Of a DNA stretch of 41,598 bases, positions 1 through 10,372 are shown piece after piece (position 1 is the first letter of the stretch; each line of letters starts with the position of its first letter). The DNA is from Gammaproteobacteria bacterium (GTDB lineage: Bacteria > Pseudomonadota > Gammaproteobacteria > Burkholderiales > Gallionellaceae). The notes below the pieces were generated by a model. The model was not told where the DNA came from and did no database searches. It saw only the letters and a program-made list of their open reading frames with translations. The stretch spans positions 1 to 41,598 of the forward strand of contig JAHJQE010000086.1 in the NCBI GenBank assembly GCA_018819205.1. Reading direction: 5' to 3'. The position numbers and the translations under genes are program-made.

Positions 1-146
1 ACCGCCTTGACCGTCAGTCCCCGCTCCTTCAGATCGTCTATCAGCTTGAGCGCATCCACGTCGTAGGTGATGCCGAAATCAGCCCGGATCTTCCGGCGTT
101 CGATGTCACCGGCATAAATGCACAGGATGATGTCGGCCTTATCCTT
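1..146 (-). other. DUF1846-like segment fused in frame to a PAS domain
   Basis: Codons ~357-404 of the frame above read [19 protein letters not shown] and then [20 protein letters not shown] recognise this from memory as the conserved core of the DUF1846 (PF08903) family, where a KDKAEII-like stretch precedes IYAGDIER and DFGITYD. A third PAS domain would be expected to continue from [10 protein letters not shown] with something like GKSVYD. The two families share the KDKADII peptide exactly at the switch, so the crossover lies around positions 126-146. It could be a real fusion, a recombination at microhomology, or an assembly misjoin. Confidence 0.6.
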
Positions 147-1214
147 GCCGATGAATTCGGCGAATGCGGTATTGCATCCGGTATAGCGCCCTTCGGTATC
201 CTTGTGGAATACCGGGACCGGCATGGTCTGCAACAGCGAATCACTGAACGAGACGCTCTCCTGCAACGCGACCTCCCCTTGCTTGCGTTCGCTGATATCA
301 AGGAAAGTGACGACCGCACCAACGGCCTGGTTGCCTTTGTGCATGGGTTGCGACCAGTATTCGACCGCGACAGGTGTACCGTCCTTGCGCCAGAACACCT
401 CATCATCGGAATGGGTCGCTTCGTCGCGAATATAGGCCTGATAAGCCAGGCAGTCGCGGGATGGATACGGACTTCCGTCAGCGTGGGCGTAATGGATGAT
501 CTCGTGCATGTTCTTGCCCAGCAGATCTTCTTCTTTTTCGTATCCCAGGATGCGCAGCAGGGCGGTATTGACGAAGGTGCAACGCCCTTCGGTATCTACG
601 CCATACATCCCCTCGGCGATGGAATCCATGAACATCTGCAGTTGCTTCCGGGAATCATGCAGCGCACGTTCGGCGGACTTGCGGTCGCGGATATCGCGAC
701 AGGAGCCGTAGACACGACCGTTCGGCAGCAACGCTGCGTTCAGCTCCATAGGAATCAATTTGCCGTCGCGGGCGATCAGTCGAATCTCCATCACATGCCG
801 CACCTGATCACTGACGATGTGCTGCCCGACTTCCCGATAACGTTCACGCCAATCCTCAGGCACCAGCTCGTACACCGTCATTTTGTACAGGTCGGGACGC
901 TCATAGCCCAGCAGATTCACCACGTTGTCGTTGACATACACGATGCGCCCGTCCTGCTCCGTGATGAACACAGCGTCCGGTGCGTTTTGCAGCGTCATGC
1001 GCAGGCGTTCTTCGCTTTCGCGCAAGGCGGTGATCATCACCTGAGTCTCGCGCTCGGTACTAGCCAGCAGCTCACGATTGGCGTTCTCCAGTGCTGTGAG
1101 CTTGCTTTCATTCTTGCTCACCTTGCGTCGCGCGATGACCTGCGCGATGAGCGAACCGATAACGGCGATCAGGATCGACAGGGCGACCAGCTGATAATCC
1201 CAGTTGAAAGACAC
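1..1214 (-). CDS. Multi-PAS sensor protein, partial (3' end beyond window), C-terminal part anomalous
   Basis: The frame stays open from a GTG at 1214 (preceded by an AAGGGGA Shine-Dalgarno) to the window edge, giving 404 codons. An N-terminal hydrophobic segment (residues ~7-27) is followed by a short charged/coiled-coil stretch (~30-75) and then PAS domain 1 (~70-185, ending [10 protein letters not shown]), PAS 2 (~190-312, ending FLDISERKQ) and the start of PAS 3 (~322-357, with [20 protein letters not shown]). This is a membrane-anchored or membrane-associated signal sensor. No kinase, GGDEF or EAL output is visible. After residue ~357 the sequence no longer looks like PAS and instead resembles DUF1846, which is described separately. 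The gene is divergent from acnA. Its function as a sensor is inferred; the signal and output are unknown. Confidence 0.8.
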   Translation of the reverse strand, partial: MSFNWDYQLVALSILIAVIGSLIAQVIARRKVSKNESKLTALENANRELLASTERETQVMITALRESEERLRMTLQNAPDAVFITEQDGRIVYVNDNVVNLLGYERPDLYKMTVYELVPEDWRERYREVGQHIVSDQVRHVMEIRLIARDGKLIPMELNAALLPNGRVYGSCRDIRDRKSAERALHDSRKQLQMFMDSIAEGMYGVDTEGRCTFVNTALLRILGYEKEEDLLGKNMHEIIHYAHADGSPYPSRDCLAYQAYIRDEATHSDDEVFWRKDGTPVAVEYWSQPMHKGNQAVGAVVTFLDISERKQGEVALQESVSFSDSLLQTMPVPVFHKDTEGRYTGCNTAFAEFIGKDKADIILCIYAGDIERRKIRADFGITYDVDALKLIDDLKERGLTVKA

Positions 1215-1377
1215 ACCTTCCCCTTTTGCAGAATATCCCTACTGTTGATTAAGACGTTGCAGGTGCTGTGTTTTTTATTCGCGATGATACTCGAAGACGG
1301 CCGCCCTGACTTGCATGGGATTGTTGTTGTCAGGCTTTAATGGATTCCCGTATGCGCATCGCACGGGGGCTTGGGTC

Positions 1378-1383
1378 TATAAT
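1378..1383 (+). promoter_or_regulatory. Candidate -10 element for acnA
   Basis: A perfect TATAAT is followed by a GC-rich discriminator (CGCGCCC), 40 bp before the acnA ATG. No convincing -35 hexamer lies 16-19 bp upstream, so the assignment rests on the -10 and its position alone. Confidence 0.45.
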
Positions 1384-1423
1384 CGCGCCCTCGCTCATTC
1401 ATCGCATTCCGGAGTCTTTAGCC

Positions 1424-4114
<2,691 letters not shown>

Positions 4115-4141
4115 GTTTTTACGCTCAGGAAAGAACAAGAC

Positions 4142-4168
4142 GCCCGCTGTCGCGGGCTTCTTGCTTTT
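4142..4168 (+). terminator. Rho-independent terminator of acnA
   Basis: A GCCCGC/GCGGGC stem with a TGTC loop (4142-4157) is followed by the T-rich run TTCTTGCTTTT, 27 bp after the acnA stop. Confidence 0.75.
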
Positions 4169-4248
4169 GAAACTGCGACCTCACCGCACTTGGACTCCGC
4201 TACGCTTGCAAGGCACAAAATCCAAATAAATATATATGAACCACCGCA

Positions 4249-4275
4249 TTGAAATAGCGATATGGCAGGTATAGA
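4249..4275 (+). promoter_or_regulatory. Possible weak promoter for the RCC1-repeat lipoprotein
   Basis: TTGAAA (4249-4254) and TATAGA (4270-4275) are separated by 15 bp, which is short. They sit in an AT-rich patch (about 4205-4300) between the acnA terminator and the next gene. I see no better sigma-70 pair in this gap. Confidence 0.25.
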
Positions 4276-4325
4276 GTGACATCGAGTATTTGGTACTCAG
4301 GTACTTAGAATTCAAACCGCATTCC

Positions 4326-6881
4326 ATGGGGGTGATCGTGTTATTGCGTGATGTGTTTCGCCAGGAAATACGCGGCAGTGGCGTCATCCTCTTTATCGCT
4401 GTTTACGCACTGATTGCGGGGTGTAGCAGTGGGGGTGGTAGCGGTAGCAGCTCCTCCACGACTACTACAACAGTGGTCGCATTGAAGGCCACTTCAGTCG
4501 CCACCGGCGACTCACATACCTGTACGGCCCTGCCTGACAAGTCGGTCAAGTGCTGGGGAGACAACACCTACGGCCAGCTTGGCGTGGATTGGGCACTGCC
4601 GCGCGCCTACAACCCGATCAGCGTTCCCGGCCTCACGAATGCGACCGCCGTCGCAGGCGGAGCTGCTCATACCTGCGCCCTGCTTGTGGACGGCACGGTC
4701 AGATGTTGGGGCAGCAATGTCAGCGGCCAGCTGGGGAATGGCAGTACCACCGATTCCTACACCCCGGTGACCGTCGCCGGACTTTCCAGTGCAATCGCCA
4801 TCACCGCCAGCCGTCCGCGCCTCGACAACTATGGGCATACTTGTGCCCTGATCTCGGGTGGGGCCGTGCAATGCTGGGGACGCAACATCGTCGGCCAGCT
4901 CGGCACAGGCAACACGACCGACTCGTATGTCCCTACAGCCGTGACCGGACTTGCCGAGGCCGTTACCGCAGTCCAGACAGGTGGCTTCCACACCTGCGCC
5001 ATCCTGTCTGGCGGCTCCATCCAGTGCTGGGGCGACAACGCGCTGGGCCAGCTGGGTGACGGCACGACCACAACGCCTCGCACCACCCCGGTTCTGGTGA
5101 ACGGCATCACCAACGCCACGGCGCTGGCGCTCGGCGGCAACTTCAGCTGTGCACTGCTGGCAGACAGGACCATCCGTTGCTGGGGAGACAATAGCCAGGG
5201 GCGTCTCGGCAATAGCACCACGACCGCCTCCCTCGCACCGGTGACCGTCAGCGGCATCTCGACGGCCATAGCCATCAGTGCCGGTCGCGGCCATGTCTGT
5301 GCCGCACTGGCTGACAAAACGGTCAAATGCTGGGGAGACAATTCCGCCGCCATGCTCGGCAATGGCACAACGACCAACTCGTCTGTCCCGGTCAGCGTGA
5401 GCGGACTATCCAATGCCGTCGCGCTCTCGGCTGGTGCTGTGCACACATGTGCACAGCTGGCCGATAGCACCTTGCAGTGCTGGGGAGACAACGCAAATGC
5501 CCAAGTGGGTCCGGGCAGCACGACCCAATCCTCCACGCCGGCCTCGGTCCTCAGGTTCTCACCTGCCACCGCGCACTCCTCGGTGGTGGATGCCGCTGCA
5601 GGCAGCCAGCATAGCTGCGGACTGATGGTCGACGGCACGGTCGACTGCTGGGGCGGGAATGGATCGCACCAGATCGGCACCGCAGCCTTTGCAAGAATGT
5701 CTACAGCCAGCGTCGTCTCCGGTGTTTCCGCTGCTTCTGCACTTAGCGCTGGCGGCTGGCATAACTGCGCCCTCACAGGCGGGGCAGTACAGTGCTGGGG
5801 CGAGAACCTCAACGGCGAACTCGGCGATGGCACTCTGACCAACTCCGCGTCTCCGGTCACCGTCAGCGGCATTTCAACCGCCATTGCCGTCGCTGCCGGC
5901 AGCGTGCGTACCTGTGCCGCCTTGTCGGACGGCAGTGCACGATGCTGGGGTGACAACGACCAAGGCCAGCTCGGCGACGGCACCACGACCAGCAGTTCAC
6001 TGCCCGTCACTGTGAACGGTTTCCTAGGAGCCGCCTCTACGCTCGCGGGCGGTTACAACCACACCTGTGGCCTGAACTCCACGGGTGCCGTGCAATGCTG
6101 GGGCGGAAACTATTCAGGACAACTCGGTGATGGATCACTGAACAACTCCTCGGTGCCGGTCGGGGTGAGCGGTCTCGGAACCCTGACCACCACCAGCTAT
6201 ACGACCACCTGCCCGACATGCCCTGCCGGCCGTATCTGTACACCCTGCGTACCTACCACCATCGTAGGCATGTCCTACACCGGTAATGTGATCGGATTGG
6301 CCAGCGGCAACATGAGCGACCATGCTTGTGCAGTATTATCGGATCGGAGCGTCGTGTGCTGGGGAGATAACACTTTCGGCCAGCTCGGCAATGGCACTAC
6401 GACCAACGCCACCACGCCGGTGACGGTCAGCGGCATCTCGTCCGCCACCCATGTCGCCACAGGCTACGGACACACCTGCGCACGCCTTGTGGACAGTACG
6501 GTGAAATGCTGGGGATGGAACATCCTTGGACAACTCGGTGACGGAACGAGCACCGACGCGCTGACACCGGTGACGGTCAGCGGCCTGACGGATGCGACCT
6601 CAATTACGACTGGCTTCGCACAATCCTGCGCAACCCGCGCCGGCGGCGGACTTCAATGCTGGGGTGACAACGCTTACAGCCAACTCGGCCTCGGCGTCCT
6701 AGCCGTGAGCGTCTCCACACCAAAGGCAATCTCGGTCGTGTCCAAGACCACACTCGCCGGACGAAGCTATCCGAGCTGCCTCCTGTCTATTCTGGCCGGC
6801 CCTTCTTCCTGTGTACTGGATGGCAACCTGATCATCCGTGCCGGCACCTTCGTAATGGTGCTGCCGCTACCGCCAGAATGA
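4326..6881 (+). CDS. RCC1-like repeat lipoprotein
   Basis: A hydrophobic stretch (GVILFIAVYALIAGC) ends in a lipobox, and a Ser/Thr/Gly-rich linker follows, indicating a lipoprotein exported to the outer envelope. The rest is 14 tandem repeats of ~47-50 residues matching the RCC1/ALC repeat pattern: HTCAL, eight or nine residues, CWGDN, GQLG.GTTT, then P.TVSGL..A. RCC1 repeats usually form beta-propeller blades, so two seven-bladed propellers are possible. Each repeat carries a Cys pair (C-x8/9-CWG), likely disulfides in the periplasm or outside. Between repeats 11 and 12 there is an extra Thr-rich insert with four cysteines (about 6185-6290). The start is uncertain: ATG 4326 lacks a good ribosome site, and TTG 4344 or GTG 4353 would give a neater signal peptide. 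Function is unknown. Confidence 0.85.
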   Translation: MGVIVLLRDVFRQEIRGSGVILFIAVYALIAGCSSGGGSGSSSSTTTTTVVALKATSVATGDSHTCTALPDKSVKCWGDNTYGQLGVDWALPRAYNPISVPGLTNATAVAGGAAHTCALLVDGTVRCWGSNVSGQLGNGSTTDSYTPVTVAGLSSAIAITASRPRLDNYGHTCALISGGAVQCWGRNIVGQLGTGNTTDSYVPTAVTGLAEAVTAVQTGGFHTCAILSGGSIQCWGDNALGQLGDGTTTTPRTTPVLVNGITNATALALGGNFSCALLADRTIRCWGDNSQGRLGNSTTTASLAPVTVSGISTAIAISAGRGHVCAALADKTVKCWGDNSAAMLGNGTTTNSSVPVSVSGLSNAVALSAGAVHTCAQLADSTLQCWGDNANAQVGPGSTTQSSTPASVLRFSPATAHSSVVDAAAGSQHSCGLMVDGTVDCWGGNGSHQIGTAAFARMSTASVVSGVSAASALSAGGWHNCALTGGAVQCWGENLNGELGDGTLTNSASPVTVSGISTAIAVAAGSVRTCAALSDGSARCWGDNDQGQLGDGTTTSSSLPVTVNGFLGAASTLAGGYNHTCGLNSTGAVQCWGGNYSGQLGDGSLNNSSVPVGVSGLGTLTTTSYTTTCPTCPAGRICTPCVPTTIVGMSYTGNVIGLASGNMSDHACAVLSDRSVVCWGDNTFGQLGNGTTTNATTPVTVSGISSATHVATGYGHTCARLVDSTVKCWGWNILGQLGDGTSTDALTPVTVSGLTDATSITTGFAQSCATRAGGGLQCWGDNAYSQLGLGVLAVSVSTPKAISVVSKTTLAGRSYPSCLLSILAGPSSCVLDGNLIIRAGTFVMVLPLPPE

Positions 6882-6945
6882 GACATGTCAAAGGTGTGAA
6901 GGTCACTGGGGATAGGCTAGTTTCTGCGCGGGTACTGTGACACCT

Positions 6946-7644
6946 TCAAGCAAGTTTCTGCTCATCTTCGATGCCGACGATCTGCGTCAGGTAATGTTCC
7001 AAATTACGTTGCGGATGTTGCGGGTAATGCTCGGGCAGGCAGTCGATACGCCGGATACGGTCGAAGCGGAAGTTGCGGTATTCGTCGCGCAACTCACACC
7101 AGGCCAGCAGCGTCCAGTGATCGCCCCAGCCCACCATGCCCAACGGCCACAGCGTGCGTTCAGTTTCTTGTTCCTTCATGTCGCGATAGGCGATCTTCAC
7201 CTTGAGTCTGAGTTCGCATGCCTTGCGCAGCAGGCCATGCGTCTCGCGTTCGGGATAGGAATAGTTGGGGATGCGGTAGGGCAGGCGCGAGACCTCGTTG
7301 AGCATGGCGGGCGTGAGCACGGCCAGTATCTTTGCCTCGGCGCGCCTGGCGGCTTCGCCCAGCGCGGGATCGGTCCACGCCTGCACCATGCGGCTGCCCG
7401 CCAGCAGCGCGGTGACTTCGTCCATCTCGAACATAAGCGGCGGCAGGTCGTAGCCTTTGCGCAGGCGATAACCCACACCCGCCTCACCGTCGATGGGCAC
7501 ACCGGATAGCACCAGCGCCTGGATGTCGCGATACACCGTGCGAATGCCCACGCCCAGCTTTTCCGCCAACGCCTGTCCGGTGATCGCCGTGCGGCGACCT
7601 TGCAACAGCGTGACCAGCTTGAACAGGCGTTCGGATTTGCGCAT
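6946..7644 (-). CDS. HTH-WYL domain transcriptional regulator (YafY-like)
   Basis: This 232-residue protein begins with a winged helix-turn-helix of the HTH_11/DeoR type (KSERLFKLVTLLQGRR, LGVGIRTVYRDIQAL, residues ~3-50). It is followed by a WYL ligand-sensing domain (~135-200, with GWGDHWTLLAWCELR and FRFDRI). WYL proteins act as repressors or activators that bind nucleotides or nucleic acid; the ligand here is unknown. It is the last gene of a minus-strand run, 3 bp after the TfoX-N gene, so it may regulate that operon, including the palindromic site upstream of it. ATG at 7644. Confidence 0.88.
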   Translation of the reverse strand: MRKSERLFKLVTLLQGRRTAITGQALAEKLGVGIRTVYRDIQALVLSGVPIDGEAGVGYRLRKGYDLPPLMFEMDEVTALLAGSRMVQAWTDPALGEAARRAEAKILAVLTPAMLNEVSRLPYRIPNYSYPERETHGLLRKACELRLKVKIAYRDMKEQETERTLWPLGMVGWGDHWTLLAWCELRDEYRNFRFDRIRRIDCLPEHYPQHPQRNLEHYLTQIVGIEDEQKLA

Positions 7645-7647
7645 GGC

Positions 7648-7983
7648 TTACTTCTTTGGTTTCCTGGCCTTGGGCTTGGGCATCGGCAGCTCTTTATCTG
7701 TTGCACGCACCAGTTCACACAACCATTCCGCGTCTTCCCATTGATCGGACGTGATCAGCAGATGCGGCTTGGCACCGGGATAAGGCGAACCTTCGACCAC
7801 CTTGGCAAGCTTGTTCTTGCCGCCCTCGGTCGGCTTGAGATAGAGCTGGTCGTCGCACACCAGCCCCACCGGCTTGCCGGAAAGGTAGAGGCAGTATTCA
7901 CCGAACATCTTTTTGGTCGAAGCTCCGCCCAGCGAAGCAAGCTGGTCGAGCAGGAAATCTACAGTCGTTTGATCGGTCGCCAT
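7648..7983 (-). CDS. TfoX N-terminal domain protein
   Basis: This 111-residue protein matches the TfoX/Sxy N-terminal domain: TVDFLLDQLASLG at the start, KKMFGEYCLYLSGKPVGLV and DDQLYLKPTEGG in the middle. It ends in a basic Lys/Pro-rich tail (KPKARKPKK). In gammaproteobacteria full-length TfoX/Sxy is the competence coactivator of CRP-S promoters; stand-alone N-domain proteins are widespread and their role is not settled. The matching C-domain protein is encoded ~0.9 kb upstream at 8904-9170. It lies 18 bp after the FMN reductase gene and 3 bp before the WYL gene, in an apparent operon. Confidence 0.85.
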   Translation of the reverse strand: MATDQTTVDFLLDQLASLGGASTKKMFGEYCLYLSGKPVGLVCDDQLYLKPTEGGKNKLAKVVEGSPYPGAKPHLLITSDQWEDAEWLCELVRATDKELPMPKPKARKPKK

Positions 7984-8001
7984 TCATTCTCACCTGTTCT
8001 G

Positions 8002-8514
8002 TCACTTCACCCTCAAGCCCGCAATCACCCGAGACAGCACGTGTACATGCTCAGGATGGCACAGGATCTCATCCTCAGTCATCCCAGTGATCGGCTGCGT
8101 CAGAACAAGACTGGCGTCATCGATCACACGGGCGGACATCATCGTAACGGTTTCGCGCAAAGCCAGATAGGCATGTGTGGCCCGCGGCGCCGCGTTCAAC
8201 AACGCCACCGGTTTATTCACGAACGACTCATTGCCCACCATCCAGTCCAGCGCGTTCTTGATGACCGCACTCACGCCGTGTGCGTATTCCGGACTGGCGA
8301 TGACCACCGCATCCGCCGCGTTGATCGCCGCGCGCAATGTCTCCACGGCGGGCGGGTTGGGAAGTTCGATATCGGGATTGAACAACGGCAACTCGCCCAG
8401 ACCGGCATACACGACCACCCGCATCCCGGCCGGAGCGACCTGCGCCAGCGCGTGCAGCAAACGCGTGTTCTCAGAAGCGGCTCGCAGACTGCCGGAGAGT
8501 GCGAGGATGTTCAT
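8002..8514 (-). CDS. NADPH-dependent FMN reductase family protein
   Basis: The 170-residue product starts MNILALSGSLRAASENTRLL, the flavodoxin-fold FMN phosphate-binding loop (GSLR..S.N). It also carries SPEYAHGVSAVIKNALDW, the conserved S/P-E-Y motif of NADPH-dependent FMN/quinone/azo reductases. It would transfer electrons from NADPH to flavin or small acceptors in the cytosol. I used the internal ATG at 8514 because the signature motif begins there and the frame further upstream lies inside the preceding gene. It follows the monooxygenase-like gene by 2 bp, suggesting coupled expression and possibly a flavin-supply role for that partner. The exact substrate cannot be read from sequence. 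Confidence 0.88.
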   Translation of the reverse strand: MNILALSGSLRAASENTRLLHALAQVAPAGMRVVVYAGLGELPLFNPDIELPNPPAVETLRAAINAADAVVIASPEYAHGVSAVIKNALDWMVGNESFVNKPVALLNAAPRATHAYLALRETVTMMSARVIDDASLVLTQPITGMTEDEILCHPEHVHVLSRVIAGLRVK

Positions 8515-8516
8515 CT

Positions 8517-8819
8517 TCAGCTGCGCTGCATCATATGCGCCTTGCTGTGGCTCACTACCACGCTCGTCATGTCGATGATCTCCTCGCAAGTCGCTCCCAA
8601 CTCGGGACCGAACTTCTCCCCCGCCGCCTTAGACGCCTCCAGGCTTTCCCAATACACCATGTCGATCCACTCGCCGTCCTCGGTCTCGGACAGACTGCGG
8701 AATCGGAAACCGGGTTGCTGTGTGATCCACGTGTTGATCTTTTCGTTGGCCTTGAGCCAGTCGGGCGCGGTCTTGCCTTCGCTCAAACGGAAACGCACCA
8801 GTTCTATCGTGTCGGACAT
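8517..8819 (-). CDS. Small antibiotic-biosynthesis-monooxygenase-like (ABM/dimeric alpha-beta barrel) protein
   Basis: This 100-residue protein begins MSDTIELVRFRLSEGK after a strong AAGGAG ribosome site. It has the size and pattern of ferredoxin-like dimeric alpha/beta-barrel proteins: a first beta strand, PGFRFRSLSETEDGEWIDMVYWESLEA around residues 37-63, and a helix with the mid-sequence W. Related families include ABM monooxygenases and stress-responsive barrel proteins; the sequence does not prove catalysis. It is the first gene of the run with the FMN reductase, TfoX-N and WYL genes. A palindrome and a -10-like TAGCAT lie upstream. Confidence 0.6.
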   Translation of the reverse strand: MSDTIELVRFRLSEGKTAPDWLKANEKINTWITQQPGFRFRSLSETEDGEWIDMVYWESLEASKAAGEKFGPELGATCEEIIDMTSVVVSHSKAHMMQRS

Positions 8820-8876
8820 TGTTGTTCTCCTTGTTGTAATACCGGGACATCCGGCAAGGAGGATGCTACGCACCCG

Positions 8877-8900
8877 CTGCTGACAGCGTGGTGGCAGGAG
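8877..8900 (-). promoter_or_regulatory. 24-bp palindromic element upstream of the ABM/FMN-reductase operon
   Basis: The 24 bp match the element at 9813-9836 at 22 positions (both start CTGCTGACAGCGTG on the plus strand). Read on the minus strand, eight bases separate its end from a -10-like TAGCAT, as at the tag gene. It is a candidate operator and is not a LexA box (no CTGT-N8-ACAG). Confidence 0.4.
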
Positions 8901-8903
8901 TGT

Positions 8904-9170
8904 TCAAGCGCGTGATGCTTTCTCCAGGTCTTCCAGTTGCATCAGCAAACTCAGCCGGTCATGCTTCGCCACTTCCTGCCAATGTCTTCCCTTCAGCGCA
9001 CCCTCCATCGCCCACAGCAGATTGAGGCTGGCATTGCCGCTGCGCTTCACCTGCAGATAGGCCCGCACCGCGCCGAGTTGGCGCAACTGTTCGACGGTAT
9101 GGATGCCCGCCTGCGCCAGCATCTGCTGCGACTTGGGGCCAAAGTTTGGCAGGTCGGAGATACTGGTCAT
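8904..9170 (-). CDS. TfoX C-terminal domain protein
   Basis: This 88-residue protein begins MTSISDLPNFGPKSQQMLAQ and has VEQLRQLGAVRAYLQVKR and SLNLLWAMEGALKGRHW. This is the TfoX/Sxy C-terminal (helix-hairpin-helix-like) domain, which in the full-length protein has a short N-P-G-x-K-S hairpin. It stands alone here, with its N-domain counterpart in a separate gene at 7648-7983. The start at 9170 was chosen because the domain begins there; the longer frame extends back into tag. It lies 13 bp after tag and is probably cotranscribed with it. Possible role: nucleic-acid binding or regulation; unproven. Confidence 0.82.
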   Translation of the reverse strand: MTSISDLPNFGPKSQQMLAQAGIHTVEQLRQLGAVRAYLQVKRSGNASLNLLWAMEGALKGRHWQEVAKHDRLSLLMQLEDLEKASRA

Positions 9171-9183
9171 GTCCGCTGTCCGT

Positions 9184-9771
9184 TCACAGCGAGAGGATCT
9201 CTTTCCTGCGAAAACAATCCAGCGCATGGTCGTTCACCATGCCGGTCGCCTGCATATGCGCGTAGCAGATGGTCGAGCCGACGAATTTGAATCCGCGCCG
9301 ACGCAGGTCTTTGCTCAGGGCATCCGATTCCGGGCTGGTCGCCATGTAATCTGCGGGGGTGCGTATCGTGTTCACGATGGGCTTGCCGTCGACGAAGCGC
9401 CAGATGTAGGCATCGAAGCTGCCAAATTCCTGCTGAACTTCCATGAAGCGCTGCGCGTTGTTGATCGCGGCCAGTATCTTGGCGCGGTTGCGGATGATGC
9501 CGGCGTCGCCCATCAATTGCGCGATCTTCTCGTCGCCATAACGGGCGATCTTGCGCACATCAAAGTAATCGAACAGGCGCCGATAGTTCTCCCGTTTGCG
9601 CAGCACGGTGTACCAGCTCAAGCCGGCCTGCGCCGCTTCCAGCGTGAGGAACTCGAACAGCACCCGGTCGTCGTGCACGGGCACGCCCCATTCCTTGTCG
9701 TGGTATTCGACATAATCCGGCTTGCCCGGATCGACCCACTGGCAACGGCATATCTCGTGTGACTTTTTCAT
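9184..9771 (-). CDS. tag: DNA-3-methyladenine glycosylase I
   Basis: The 195-residue product removes 3-methyladenine from alkylated DNA, starting base-excision repair. It has the Tag hallmarks: the N-terminal CRCQW (zinc ligand Cys plus W), YHDKEWGVPVHDDRVLFEFL, LSWYTVLRKRENYRRLF, and the C-terminal GFKFVGSTICYAHMQATGMVNDH that supplies further zinc ligands. Length matches E. coli Tag (187 aa). ATG at 9771. It precedes TfoX-C by 13 bp. A TAGAAT -10-like hexamer (9799-9804, minus) and a palindrome (9813-9836) sit upstream. Confidence 0.95.
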   Translation of the reverse strand: MKKSHEICRCQWVDPGKPDYVEYHDKEWGVPVHDDRVLFEFLTLEAAQAGLSWYTVLRKRENYRRLFDYFDVRKIARYGDEKIAQLMGDAGIIRNRAKILAAINNAQRFMEVQQEFGSFDAYIWRFVDGKPIVNTIRTPADYMATSPESDALSKDLRRRGFKFVGSTICYAHMQATGMVNDHALDCFRRKEILSL

Positions 9772-9798
9772 GCGTACCTCGGCGATGCAGTGGCCCGG

Positions 9799-9836
9799 AT
9801 TCTAACCACATCCTGCTGACAGCGTGCTGGCAGCAG
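9799..9836 (-). promoter_or_regulatory. tag promoter region with palindromic element
   Basis: On the minus strand a 24-bp imperfect palindrome (9813-9836; CTGCTG and CAGCAG ends) is followed eight bases later by TTAGAATCCGGGCC, whose TAGAAT (9799-9804) is a good -10. No -35 is recognisable, and the palindrome covers where it would lie. This would suit control by an activator or repressor. The copy at 8877-8900 has the same spacing. Confidence 0.4.
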
Positions 9837-9889
9837 TCATGCAGTCACATCTGGCAAGTCAGGCTGAATGTTCTTCGGGACGCCAGGGA

Positions 9890-10372
9890 TCAATCATCGT
9901 CGTCATTGCCGGACCAGCGCCCCCTGCCCGGCACGCTGATGTCGTGCTCGGACCATCGGCCCTGCGCAATGGTCTGGTGACAGGCGGTGCAGTTGGCGCG
10001 GCTCTTCACTTGGGGATGCACCCATTCCTTGGGCGAGATGCTGCGGTGTTCGCGCACGAACCATGGCGTCTCGGTGATGCGCAGGCTGGCTGCGCTGTGG
10101 CGCGCACCGCTACCAGCATAACGCGTCAGGTAGTCTTCGATCGCTTGCCTGTCTTGCACATTCAGCTCGGCGTTGTCGCCGAAATGCTTGTCCAGACCGG
10201 ACATCAGTTTTATCCAGTTTTCTTCAGTCAGCAGTCGCGGCGGGAATGCGGAGTGGCAACTGCCACACTCTTCCTGCCACAAGGCATTAGGCGGAGATTT
10301 CATCTTGCCTCCGTCGGCGTAAGCCAGTTGTGCAGCAGCCAGCAACGCCAGCGAGACGATGATGCGCTTCAT
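9890..10372 (-). CDS. Diheme cytochrome c (DHC-like)
   Basis: The 160-residue precursor has a Sec signal peptide (MKRIIVSLALLAAAQLAYA) and two c-type heme sites, CGSCH (Cys36-His40) and CTACH (Cys128-His132). It ends in an acidic NDDDD tail. Size and motif placement fit the dihaem cytochrome c family (PF09626) that partners with SHP. It is probably a periplasmic electron carrier. It follows a GGAGG ribosome site, and its ATG overlaps the stop of the upstream SHP-like gene as ATGA, so the two are translationally coupled. The cytochrome b gene that I recall completing this operon in other bacteria is absent. Confidence 0.88.
   Translation of the reverse strand: MKRIIVSLALLAAAQLAYADGGKMKSPPNALWQEECGSCHSAFPPRLLTEENWIKLMSGLDKHFGDNAELNVQDRQAIEDYLTRYAGSGARHSAASLRITETPWFVREHRSISPKEWVHPQVKSRANCTACHQTIAQGRWSEHDISVPGRGRWSGNDDDD

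Noticed and set aside
204-1340. Long plus-strand frame opposite the PAS gene
   Set aside because: Shadow of the PAS frame; no family similarity and no plausible start region.
4290-4326. TTG start at 4290 for the RCC1 lipoprotein
   Set aside because: It would place 12 extra residues before an already long N-terminus of the signal peptide, with no ribosome site.
6882-6945. Hairpin between the RCC1 lipoprotein and the WYL gene
   Set aside because: AAGGTG and CACCTT pair, but the loop is about 40 nt and there is no T-tract; not a convincing terminator.
9813-9836. LexA box before tag
   Set aside because: The palindrome does not contain CTGT-N8-ACAG; CTG and CAG ends have the wrong spacing.
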